Shown here: positions 43,957 to 52,079 of the stretch, one piece after another
Numbering within the stretch: position 1 is the stretch's first letter
How the letters are laid out: every line of letters starts with the position of its first letter
Source: DATBVX01 sp963696675
GTDB lineage: Bacteria; Pseudomonadota; Gammaproteobacteria; Steroidobacterales; Steroidobacteraceae
Assembly (NCBI GenBank): GCA_963696675.1
Contig: CAVOLM010000008.1
Span: forward strand, 9,387 to 73,386
DNA length: 64,000 bases
Reading direction: 5' to 3'
Made by a program: the position numbers and the translations under genes
Notes under the pieces: generated by a model
Seen by the model: only the letters and a program-made list of their open reading frames with translations
Databases searched by the model: none
What the model was told of the DNA's origin: nothing

Positions 43957-44863
43957 ATGAGTTCCTCAATCTCGACGTCGAAACGCGTTCCGGCGCAGAA
44001 TCTTCTGCTCGCGGCACTGCCTGATGCGGCGCGACGGCGCCTCCTTGCAGGCTGTGAGCCAGTCGACCTCGCGATTGGCACCGTGCTTTGCGAGCCGGGC
44101 GAGCGCATTCGCGACGTTTTCTTCCCCATTGACAGCTTCATCTCTCTGCATCTCTCCGAAAGTGGATGATGCAGCGCTCGAACTAGGCCTGGTTGGCGAC
44201 GAAGGCATGCTGGGGATTTCCCTGATGCTCGGTGCGGACGTCGCACCACTCCAAGGACTGGTGCAGGGCGCCGGGCGCGCCTGGCCGGTGAAGGCCGCAC
44301 CATTCTTGCGCGAGCTCGAGCACGGTCCGGCGTTGCGCCGGGAGCTCAACCGGTATGTGTATGTCACGCTGATCCAGCTCGCACAGACCGCCGTGTGTAC
44401 ACGCTTCCATGTGGTCGAGGCACGGCTCGCCCGGTGGCTGTTGATGACCCGGGATCGGTCGCACGCCGACGATTTCCATGTCACGCATGAGTTTCTGGCC
44501 TTCATGCTGGGCGTACGGCGCGCGGGCATCACTCGAGCTGCGAGCTCGTTGCAGCGGCGTAACCTCATTCGCTACAGCCGCGGCAACGTTCATGTCGTGG
44601 ATGGTCGCGGCCTGGAAGCAGCCTCCTGCGGTTGCTACGCAAAACGACAAGAGAACCTATACGCGCATCTACGTCTAGTGGGCGGGATCAATGCGGCGCA
44701 GGCGCGCCGCCTTCATCTTCCCAAGCATCGAGTTGCGTCGCCAGCTGCGGCTCATGCGCATCAGAAGCCGCACGGGGGCGTTCAGCGAAAGTCGGCGCGT
44801 TCGGGCGTTTCAACTCTGCTTCGAGTCGTACCGGGTTGTCTCCCGCCGCATGGTTATGCATGA
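43957..44863 (+). CDS. Crp/Fnr-family regulator 2 (frameshifted)
   Basis: ATG 43957 starts MSSSISTSKRVPAQNLLLAA, then AIGTVLCEPGERIRDVFFPI and DSFISLHL. An indel near 44160 joins it to LELGLVGDEGMLGISLMLGA, DVAPLQGLVQGAGRAWPVKA, RYVYVTLIQLAQTAVCTRFH and the HTH HVTHEFLAFMLGVRRAGITR with IRYSRGNVHVVDGRGLE. The family tail (CGCYA) is reached near 44640; the remaining 75 codons to the stop at 44863 look non-conserved, so the true end may be nearer 44678 in another frame. Tandem with regulator 1. Confidence 0.82.
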
Positions 44864-44875
44864 CTGGGCTCCGGA

Positions 44876-45913
44876 CTACGTGCCTAGTGGTTTCGTTGCC
44901 GCGCTGAAAGAGTCAGGGAAGCCGACCATACGTCCTAGATCCTCCTCCCAGAGCTTCATGCGCGCGCATGCGAAGCTGCTGCGCAACGTGAACCTGGGCG
45001 CCTGCTGCAGCAAGGGGCTGGATTCAAACGCCGCGCGCAAGCGGTAATTCGGAATGCGCGGCGCCAGGTGATGAATGTGGTGGTAGCCGATATTACCCGT
45101 AAACCAGTGCAGCACTCGGGGCAGGTCGTAGTAAGAGCTGCCCACAATGGCTGCTTGATTGGCGTCCCAGTCTTCCCGCCGTGACCAGTAGGCACGTTCG
45201 AAAATGTGCTGTACGTAAAACAGCCACACCCCCATTGCTCCCGCGACCAGAACCACGGGCACATGCACGAGCAGCAACGTGCGCCAGCCGATTGTTAGTC
45301 CGCATGACACAACGACGGCCACGAGCGTGAAATTGTTGAGCAACACGCTTGCCCATTCCTTCCTCCAGGACAACGGCAGGTCGAATGGAAACCGATGCTT
45401 GATGAGGAACTGGTAGGTCGGGCCCAGCCCCAGCAGCACGGGCATGCTGCGATAGAGGCGGTACCCGAAGCGGCCCCATCGCGAGCGCATCCGATACTCC
45501 TTCATGGTCAGCGTTCGGACGTCGCCGAACTCGCGCCGATCAAGGTTCCCCGAGGTGCCGTGATGGATCGCGTGGGTCTTCTTCCAGTAGCTGAACGGAA
45601 ACAGCGTGATCAACCCGAGACAGGCGCCCACCCATTGGTTGGCCCGCCTGCTGGCGAAATACGAGCCATGCCCGCAATCGTGCTGGATGATGAACAGGCG
45701 TACGTACAGTCCAGCCGTCGGTAGCACCAACAGCAAGGTCCAGCCATAGCCCCAGCCTGAGTGCAGGCTCCACGCCATCAGGAACCAAAGGAGCGCGAAT
45801 GCCGGCAGCGTATTGGCCAGCTGCCAGAGCGCCCGCCCCAGGGACGGCCGCGCGAAAGGCGCGCACAGCTGTCGCTCAGTTCCGGTGATGTGCCCGCTCA
45901 TCGTGCTGTTCAT
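44876..45913 (-). CDS. Membrane fatty acid desaturase
   Basis: 345 residues, uninterrupted. The three histidine boxes are HDCGHGS, HAIHHGTSGN and, late, NIGYHHIHHLAPRIPNYR, with hydrophobic helices between (TLPAFALLWFLMAWSLHSGW, LLLVHVPVVLVAGAMGVWLF). The diiron enzyme would insert a double bond into acyl chains, tuning membrane fluidity. It is divergent from the zinc-ribbon gene. Site G lies 63 bp upstream. Confidence 0.9.
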   Translation of the reverse strand: MNSTMSGHITGTERQLCAPFARPSLGRALWQLANTLPAFALLWFLMAWSLHSGWGYGWTLLLVLPTAGLYVRLFIIQHDCGHGSYFASRRANQWVGACLGLITLFPFSYWKKTHAIHHGTSGNLDRREFGDVRTLTMKEYRMRSRWGRFGYRLYRSMPVLLGLGPTYQFLIKHRFPFDLPLSWRKEWASVLLNNFTLVAVVVSCGLTIGWRTLLLVHVPVVLVAGAMGVWLFYVQHIFERAYWSRREDWDANQAAIVGSSYYDLPRVLHWFTGNIGYHHIHHLAPRIPNYRLRAAFESSPLLQQAPRFTLRSSFACARMKLWEEDLGRMVGFPDSFSAATKPLGT

Positions 45914-45976
45914 GTCGCTACCGCTCTACCCAGAGACTCGCCAGCATGTTCTTTAACCTTCGCTCGCAGGGGCGTC

Positions 45977-45992
45977 TGTACGATTGCGCACA
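45977..45992 (-). promoter_or_regulatory. Operator palindrome, site G
   Basis: TGTACGATTGCGCACA, one mismatch, 63 bp upstream of the desaturase ATG. The gene-strand flank is CGTACAGACG, identical to sites E and F. Confidence 0.55.
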
Positions 45993-46137
45993 GAGCGATC
46001 CGCGCAACGCTCGACTGATGGTTTGCGGGGGTGCACTGGTGGACGAGAAGCGTTTCTCACTCTGACGCTTTGACCGAGGGAGTGCGAGTGCGCGGGCGCT
46101 ACACTCCCTTGACAGCCTGTCTCTATGGAGCCCGCCG

Positions 46138-46677
46138 ATGAAGTGCCCGCGCTGCAAGACACCGGACCTCAAGCCAACGATCATTGAGGAGTACCTGCCG
46201 GCGGCAGGCTGCCCCAGCTGCGAAGGGACCCTCGTGTCGCTCGTGTACTACCGCCACTGGGCCGAGATTCAGAAAGCGCCGACCGAGGCCACATCGCAAG
46301 ACACGACCATCTCGATCGAGACTACGGACACCACGACGGCCCTCACCTGCCCGAAGTGCAGTCGCGTCATGATGAAGTACAAGCTGACAGGGACGGTTTC
46401 CAATCGCCTCGATGTCTGCTCACTGTGTGATGAGGCGTGGCTTGACCGGGGTGAATGGGAACTGCTCGAAGCGCTGCACCTCAGTCACCTGATGCCGGCA
46501 ATCTTCACCGACCAATGGCAGCGGCGCATTCGTCGCGATGTGGTGGAAGGCACGCGCCGTTCCGTCCTGGCGGGATTAATAGGAGAGCCCGGCGCCGCCC
46601 GAGTGGAAGAATTCGGTGCATGGCTACAGCAGAGCAAGCACAAGTTCCACATTCTTCAGTACCTCTATCGAGGCTGA
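46138..46677 (+). CDS. Zinc-ribbon (TFIIB-type) protein
   Basis: 179 residues, uninterrupted. Two zinc knuckles: MKCPRCKTPDLKPTIIEEYL with GCPSCEGTLVS, and ALTCPKCSRVMMKYKLTG with VCSLCDEAWLDRGEWELLEA. The tail is helical (RRIRRDVVEGTRRSVLAGLI). Such proteins are cytosolic, of unknown role. The start is fixed by its CxxC at residues 3-6. It is divergent from the desaturase, with 224 bp between. Confidence 0.8.
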   Translation: MKCPRCKTPDLKPTIIEEYLPAAGCPSCEGTLVSLVYYRHWAEIQKAPTEATSQDTTISIETTDTTTALTCPKCSRVMMKYKLTGTVSNRLDVCSLCDEAWLDRGEWELLEALHLSHLMPAIFTDQWQRRIRRDVVEGTRRSVLAGLIGEPGAARVEEFGAWLQQSKHKFHILQYLYRG

Positions 46678-46786
46678 TTCCCGACCGGAGAATCCAAAGA
46701 AACGCCGGGGAAATCAGAAATCGCGCCCGCCGGCGGCCGATCCTTGGCCGCCAGCGACTTGCGTTGAAGACGTCGGACTCTGTTCC

Positions 46787-48340
46787 CTAGCGCCAGCCGT
46801 CGATCTCGAGAATGTACCCGTGAGCGTAGCCAAGGCCGTACACGCTCGTCGTGCCGACACCGATAGCGTGCTGAATACTGACGAAGAAGCGCTTGCCCGA
46901 GGCATCAAAAACGCCGCCCGTCCACTCGGCTCCGCCACCGCCGGCCAGCGAGCCGCTCTGATCGTTGATCGTGCCGATCTTGATGCAGCCATCGCCGAGA
47001 ATGTCCTTGTCACCGCGGTCATCCAGACAATCCCACAGGTCGTTGCCGCGAGCGGGAGTCGAAAGTGGGCCCTCGCCGTCTTCATGCAGGATCCAGTTGC
47101 CGCGACCCGGTTGATAGGCGATGTTGTCCATCATCGCGAAGTCGAAGAAGCCGATGACGAGCGGCTGGTACTCCGGGGTCGAGTTCGCCAGCAGCGTATA
47201 GGTCACGCTGCCCGAGGTTTGAGTCGTAGTCGTCGTATCGGCCGCCTGCGCGAACGTGCCATCGGTGATGCAGTAGACCTCTCCCCAGTGATTGTCACCA
47301 CCGCTGTTCACGGGCAGATCCTGCCCCGTGTTCGTGCCGCAGAATCGTACGTTGCCCGTGGCGATAGCTTTCCGGTCGAGGTCCATGTCTTCCGGGCGGT
47401 AGTACGCGGTCAGCTTGAGCGCAGCGGCCGCCGCGCGCAGATTGCTGCGAGTGATCGTGGTTGTACCGACGACCTGGCCCTCGATGAGTTCCAGCCAGTT
47501 GCCGCGCCCGAACTCGCTGCCTTGTCCGACATCGGTACTGTTGGAGTTGCGGCCGATCCGCAGTCCGAACACGCGACCGTCAGTGTAGGGCGATTGCGCG
47601 AGATCGACGATTGGTGGATTGCCGGGAGTCCAGAGCGCGGTGGGGATGAACTTGATCTGCGACCCGCCTGGAGCACCCAGACCGCCTGTGCCCGGACGGT
47701 TCTCGTCACTGTAGTAGGTCACCCCGTTCGGCAGTATCGCGAAACCCTCGAACGAGAAAGCCCCCAGAGCCGGACGCAGGGCGACGTGACCGGCGTCCGT
47801 GCCGCTCAGCGTGTTTCCAGAGAGAACGACGTTGGTCGTGTGCAGCGGATCGATGATCTCGACCACTTTGCTCGCGGCGCTGTTTTCCTCCGCTGCGATG
47901 ATCGTTCCCCAGGGGGTCTTGCGCGTCGGGTCACAGCGGTTCAGGCCGGTCAAGATCGTCTCTACGGCTCCGTCCGAAAGACGAATGCGCTGGATACCAG
48001 GAACTGCGGTACCTTCCTCGTTGCACGCGATCAGGTGAGTCGGGTGCACGTCATCGGGCCACAATACCATCTGGTCGATGTTGCCGCCGAGTTCGTTTGC
48101 CTCGCTCACCACTCTTGCCGTGAGTCCGGGCGCCAGCGTCACCAGCTGCCTCGGATCTGCTTGCGCCGCCGCTCCGGTGACCTGTGTCGTGGATGACGCA
48201 TTCAACGTGCCGAACACGCCGAACAGCGCCGGCGCCTCGGCCTTGAGCAAAATTTCGACCTGGCGTCCGAAGTCGATGGCACCCGCCGTCGTTGCGACGG
48301 CAGCCGAACCAAGCAGGGACGCAAACAATTTCGCCTTCAT
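46787..48340 (-). CDS. PhoX-family (DUF839) secreted protein
   Basis: 517 residues, uninterrupted, with a signal peptide (LFASLLGSAAVATTAGAIDF). PhoX-type marks include CDPTRKTPWGTIIAAEEN, SFEGFAILPNGVTYYSDENR, LTAYYRPEDMDLDRKAI and DGTFAQAAD-like strand blades, and late GKRFFVSIQHAIG. PhoX enzymes are calcium-dependent alkaline phosphatases with a beta-propeller, usually Tat-exported. Here the leader lacks a twin Arg, and several members of this DUF839 group have no proven phosphatase activity, so activity is uncertain. Confidence 0.75.
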   Translation of the reverse strand: MKAKLFASLLGSAAVATTAGAIDFGRQVEILLKAEAPALFGVFGTLNASSTTQVTGAAAQADPRQLVTLAPGLTARVVSEANELGGNIDQMVLWPDDVHPTHLIACNEEGTAVPGIQRIRLSDGAVETILTGLNRCDPTRKTPWGTIIAAEENSAASKVVEIIDPLHTTNVVLSGNTLSGTDAGHVALRPALGAFSFEGFAILPNGVTYYSDENRPGTGGLGAPGGSQIKFIPTALWTPGNPPIVDLAQSPYTDGRVFGLRIGRNSNSTDVGQGSEFGRGNWLELIEGQVVGTTTITRSNLRAAAAALKLTAYYRPEDMDLDRKAIATGNVRFCGTNTGQDLPVNSGGDNHWGEVYCITDGTFAQAADTTTTTQTSGSVTYTLLANSTPEYQPLVIGFFDFAMMDNIAYQPGRGNWILHEDGEGPLSTPARGNDLWDCLDDRGDKDILGDGCIKIGTINDQSGSLAGGGGAEWTGGVFDASGKRFFVSIQHAIGVGTTSVYGLGYAHGYILEIDGWR

Positions 48341-48706
48341 TTAAAGATTCCTCCAACAGAGAGATTGGGACTGCCGGTGCCCCGGACAGCTCACGGCTCG
48401 GCTGCATCAAGACGTGGCTCACTCCATGAGGGCAGCCCGCGGATGTTGCGGAGGATTTGTGTCGAGGGCGTGAAAGGTTGATGAAGACGAAATGTCCGCC
48501 CACGACGATCGTCGTTCATATTCGGCCATCGGCGAAAGTGGCCATCAACAACATCGACGCGCCCGCCAATGGCAGCGCCCACTTGGAGTTCGACAACCCA
48601 GTGGATCCGTGACGACGACCCGCAAAAACGACATGCCGATTGGAACTTTTCGGGCCATTGGATGTAGAGTGTTTGTCGTGAGACGTTGCGAGAAACCAAC
48701 TTCGCT
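48341..48706. other. 366-bp intergenic region holding a duplicated segment
   Basis: Between phoX and the DUF2946-like gene. It holds the 74-bp copy of the beta-propeller gene's 5' region (48511-48584). No complete gene is seen: short frames here have no recognisable product. Confidence 0.5.
48511..48584. repeat. Dispersed direct repeat, copy 1 (74 bp)
   Basis: Matches 53825-53897 in the same orientation with one substitution and one extra A. In copy 2 the segment encodes the start of the beta-propeller protein (minus strand, KWALPLAGASMLLMAT). Copy 1 keeps that coding potential for about 16 codons but has no continuing gene, so it is a fragment. Confidence 0.85.
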
Positions 48707-49103
48707 ATGAGAACGCGTGGTTTTGCTGGTTCGTCAACACGGCTGGTGCTGCTGCTGTGTTGCCTGCTGACGTCGACGTTGCAGGTCTACGTCGCCCAGA
48801 CCCACGTCCACATTCCGCCCTACGTCGCGCACTTCACGGCTGGCCAGCCGGTCGTCGATGCCATCGCCGCAACCTCGGATCGACCGCGATGGCCCGCTGA
48901 GTCCGCGCCCCGGCACAGAACGAGTACATCTTTGCCCGCTCTGCCAGGTCGTCGCACACGCAGGGGCGCTGCTCACGCCGGCGCACACCGAGGCACTGAC
49001 CTCGTGCGCTGCTGGCTCGGTCGTTCCGCTCGACGTCACTCCCCTCGTCTCAATCGCCGCGGTCTCCTACAACTGGCAGGGCCGCGGTCCGCCGCTCGTC
49101 TGA
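48707..49103 (+). CDS. DUF2946-like secreted protein (frameshifted)
   Basis: ATG 48707 gives a signal-type N-terminus (RLVLLLCCLLTSTLQVYVAQ) then THVHIPPYVAHFTAGQPVVD. An indel near 48905 moves to RVHLCPLCQVVAHAGALLTP and ends SYNWQGRGPPLV. The CPxCQ and terminal [WY]xRGPP patterns are typical of DUF2946, a periplasmic, histidine/cysteine-containing family found beside TonB-dependent receptors for zinc or copper. The receptor gene begins 122 bp downstream. Confidence 0.65.
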
Positions 49104-49225
49104 CTCCACACCCCAGCTCTTGACGGCAATTCGCGGCTGAGCCGCGCGTTGCGTCTGCCTCATTCCGTGCACGTCGAAGGCGGCTTCACGTGCCGGCTCT
49201 TACTGATTCGTGGAGTAACTCAGCC

Positions 49226-51234
49226 ATGTCACGCAAAGTCATTGTGGGTACAGCAGCAATACTTGCCTTTACGTTCGGCGCCTCTGGCGCAAGCGCAGAC
49301 TCTGACTCAAAACCGGACTCTGACTCAAAACCCATTGGGCAGGTGATCGTCACCGCCTCGCCGCTCGCGCGCGATGCGGATTCGTTCGCGACCATCGTCG
49401 ACAGCGTCGACCGTGACCAGATTCTGCGGCAGGGCGGCGCGAACCTCGCCGACGCGCTCTCGAATGAACCCGGCGTGACCGGCACGAGCTTCGCGGCCGG
49501 CGCGAGCCGGCCCGTGATCCGCGGCTTCGACGCCAACCGCGTGCGGATTCTCGAAGACGGCATCGGCAGCTTCGACGTCTCCGATGTCGGGCCCGATCAC
49601 GGCGTGCCGATCGATCCGCTCTCGGCGCAGAAGATCGAGGTCGTGCGCGGCGCGGCGACGCTGCGCTACGGCAGCCAGGCCATCGGCGGCGTCGTGAACG
49701 CGATCAACAATCGAGTACCGACGCGAGCTGCCCGAAGAGCCGATTGCCGGCGAGCTCACCGCCAGCTATGCAGACAACGCCGACATGCGACAGGGCTCGG
49801 CACTGCTCGATGGCGCGCGCCGGGCAGTTCGCGTTCCACGCCGACGGCTTCGATCGGCACGCGGACGACTACGACACTCCCGAGGGCCGCATGAGCAACT
49901 CGTACTTTCGGGGCGATGGCTATGCGGTCGGCGGCTCCTACTTCTTCGGCGACAGCAGGATCGGGGCTGGCGCCATTCACTACGACGCGAAGTACGGCAT
50001 CCCGGGCGAGGACACGTTCATCGACATGAAGCAGACGAAGGAACTGATGCGCTCCTCCTTCGCGGTCGGCGCCGGTGCGTTCCAGACGCTCAACGTCGAG
50101 GGCGGCTACGCCGACTACGAGCACAGCGAGCGCGATCCGGCAACCGATGAAGCGCTGTCGACCTTCAAGGACCACGAGTGGGACGGACGCGCCGAGGGAC
50201 TGTTCGGCGAGATGGGGCCCTTCTCCGGCGCCGCGATCGGCGTGCAGGTGCAGAACCGCGACTTCTCGGCGCTCGGCGAAGGAGCCGACTACCTGCTGCC
50301 GACCACGACCGACACGTACGCGGTCTTCGTGTTCGCCGAGGCACCGCTCGGCAAGGCAGTGGACCTGCAGACCGGCGCACGCGTCGAGCAGGTGAAGATC
50401 GACGGCACGCCGGCCTCGGACGTCCCGACCTCGCGCGATTTCACGCCGGTCAGCGGCTCGATCGGGCTGCTGTTCAACGCAGCGAAGACGTCTCCCTGGG
50501 CGTGACGCTGTCGAGCGCGGCGCGCGCACCGGCGCAGACGGAGCTGTTCGCGCGCGGCCCGCACGACGGCCCCGCGACGTTCGAGACCGGCGACCCGACG
50601 CTCGACATCGAGCGCGCGAACTCGCTCGAGGGCTCGCTGCGCGTGCGCACCGATGGCGTGCGGCTCGATGGTTCGGTGTGGGGCGCGCGCTTCAGCAACT
50701 ACATCTTTGGCAATCTCACCGGCCGCACGTGCGACGACGAAGGCAACTGCGTCGACGGCGACTCGCAGGAACTCAAGGAGCTCTTCTACACGCAGGTCGA
50801 CGCGAAGTTCTGGGGCGCGGAAGCGAAGTCGACGTTTGGGCTCTACTCGGGATCGAATGGCAAGTTCCAGGCGCTGCTGCTGGCAGATTACGTGCGCGCC
50901 AAGCTCGACAGTGGCGGCAACGTGCCGCGCATCCCGCCGTATCACGTGGGCGGGGGCCTTTCCTGGGACAGCCCGAAGTTCGATGCCAGCGTGCTCGTCA
51001 AGTATTCCGGGTCTCAGAACGACGTGGCCAGCGCCGAGACACCGACCGGCAGCTTCACGTCCGTGGATGCACAGCTCGGCTGGCGCCCGCTCGAGTCTTC
51101 ACCGGGCGTCGAGACTCGCACTGATCGGCCACAACCTGACCGACTCGGTGCAGCGTAATTCGGTCGCACTCAACAAGGACGAGGTCATCCTGCCGGGTCG
51201 AGATGTGAGCCTGATGGTGCGCGCGACGTTCTAG
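49226..51234 (+). CDS. TonB-dependent outer-membrane receptor, ZnuD-like (frameshifted)
   Basis: ATG 49226 starts a signal peptide (VIVGTAAILAFTFGASGASA) with a tandem DSDSKP spacer, then the TonB-box/plug entry IGQVIVTASPLARDADSF and plug ANLADALSNEPGVTGTSFAA, PVIRGFDANRVRILEDGIG, DHGVPIDPLSAQKIEVVRGA and LRYGSQAIGGVVN. Barrel strands continue through three frames; the end is LIGHNLTDSVQRNSVALNKD and VILPGRDVSLMVRATF with terminal Phe. The NSVAxNKDxVxLPGR end is characteristic of ZnuD-type receptors, so zinc or heme import is likely. Frame changes lie near 49720, 49810, 50500 and 51110. Confidence 0.88.
49298..49333. repeat. 18-bp tandem repeat in the receptor signal/plug junction
   Basis: Two copies of GACTCTGACTCAAAACCG (49298-49315 and 49316-49333, the second ending in C) encode DSDSKP twice just after the signal peptide. 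In-frame, so it lengthens the linker before the TonB box by six residues. Confidence 0.9.
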
Positions 51235-51293
51235 GATGTCGTGGCAGGTGGTGCGCAGGCGCCACCTGCCCTGCGGCTCGGAGGGCTACGCAC

Positions 51294-51977
51294 TTGCCTC
51301 GGTCGTCGTCGCTCGACGCAGGGCGCCGCTCGGTCGCGCATACGTTCGCGCTGCGCCGTGTGGCGTGGGTGCTGGCTGCGCTGTTCCTTGGGACGGAACT
51401 CCTTCTCGCACTCATCGATCATGTCGAGGGCAATCTCTGTGCAAGTAATCGTTTGCGGTCACGGGTGCAATGGGAACTCGCTCGCCAGCCCGATCTCTCG
51501 CTCGATGCGCTCGCCGAGGAGATCCACGGTTCGAAGGCAGTGGTGCTGGATGCAATGCCGAGTGAAAGGCGGGTCGGTGTTTCCGGTAAGGAGCTGCCGG
51601 CCGTGTGGCAGTGGGTGAGCCGATGGCCCGACCCGGTCATCATTCTCTGGGGTCGCGGGCATTCTTTCGAAATTCACGGACCACTCAGCGCTGTCACGAT
51701 CGGCGGACGGAACGCCGACTGGTCCTTCGCGGCAGCAGCTGGGGCCGTGCTGGGCAAGTTGCAGCCGTCGGAACTGGGAGCGATCTATGCGTACCGCGCT
51801 CGAACCAGCGGTGGCGATGTTCCGGAAATGTTGTTCCTCGACCGCAGTGGAGAACTGATCTTCGAAATCGTTCCCGGGGACGCACTGCGCGAGCCGCTGC
51901 GGACACTACCGATCGAGGTCACGAATTCATTCCGGCAGATGAGGCTGCTGGAGCAGGTTTGTGAGAAGCCCGGATAG
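51294..51977 (+). CDS. Membrane-anchored HutX/ChuX-like heme-utilisation protein
   Basis: 227 residues, uninterrupted. One N-terminal membrane helix (VAWVLAALFLGTELLLALID) precedes a domain with HutX-like order: ARQPDLSLDALAEEIHGSKA, VLDAMPSERRVGVSGKELPA, PVIILWGRGHSFEIHGPLSA (FEIxGP is the family hallmark), LQPSELGAIYAYRARTSGGD and MLFLDRSGELIFEIVPG. HutX/ChuX proteins are cytosolic heme carriers; a membrane anchor would place this one at the membrane. It lies 60 bp after the receptor, which supports heme or metal uptake. Assignment by motif only. Confidence 0.5.
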   Translation: MPRSSSLDAGRRSVAHTFALRRVAWVLAALFLGTELLLALIDHVEGNLCASNRLRSRVQWELARQPDLSLDALAEEIHGSKAVVLDAMPSERRVGVSGKELPAVWQWVSRWPDPVIILWGRGHSFEIHGPLSAVTIGGRNADWSFAAAAGAVLGKLQPSELGAIYAYRARTSGGDVPEMLFLDRSGELIFEIVPGDALREPLRTLPIEVTNSFRQMRLLEQVCEKPG

Positions 51978-52079
51978 GCCACCGCTATGGCCTGACACCG
52001 AACGCGTACGCCGCTGTCAGGCGGGCCGTTCGCGGCTCGACCGGGTGGAAATGCCCGACCGCACACCGCACGCGAACCA

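Noticed and set aside
44691..45047. 118-codon basic frame between the second Crp/Fnr gene and the desaturase
   Set aside because: Its second half is antisense to the desaturase and the first part has no recognisable family, so it may only be the misread tail of the regulator region.
46616..48196. 526-codon open frame on the plus strand
   Set aside because: It lies fully antisense to the intact PhoX-family gene, has no recognisable domain, and long antisense frames are common in GC-rich coding DNA.
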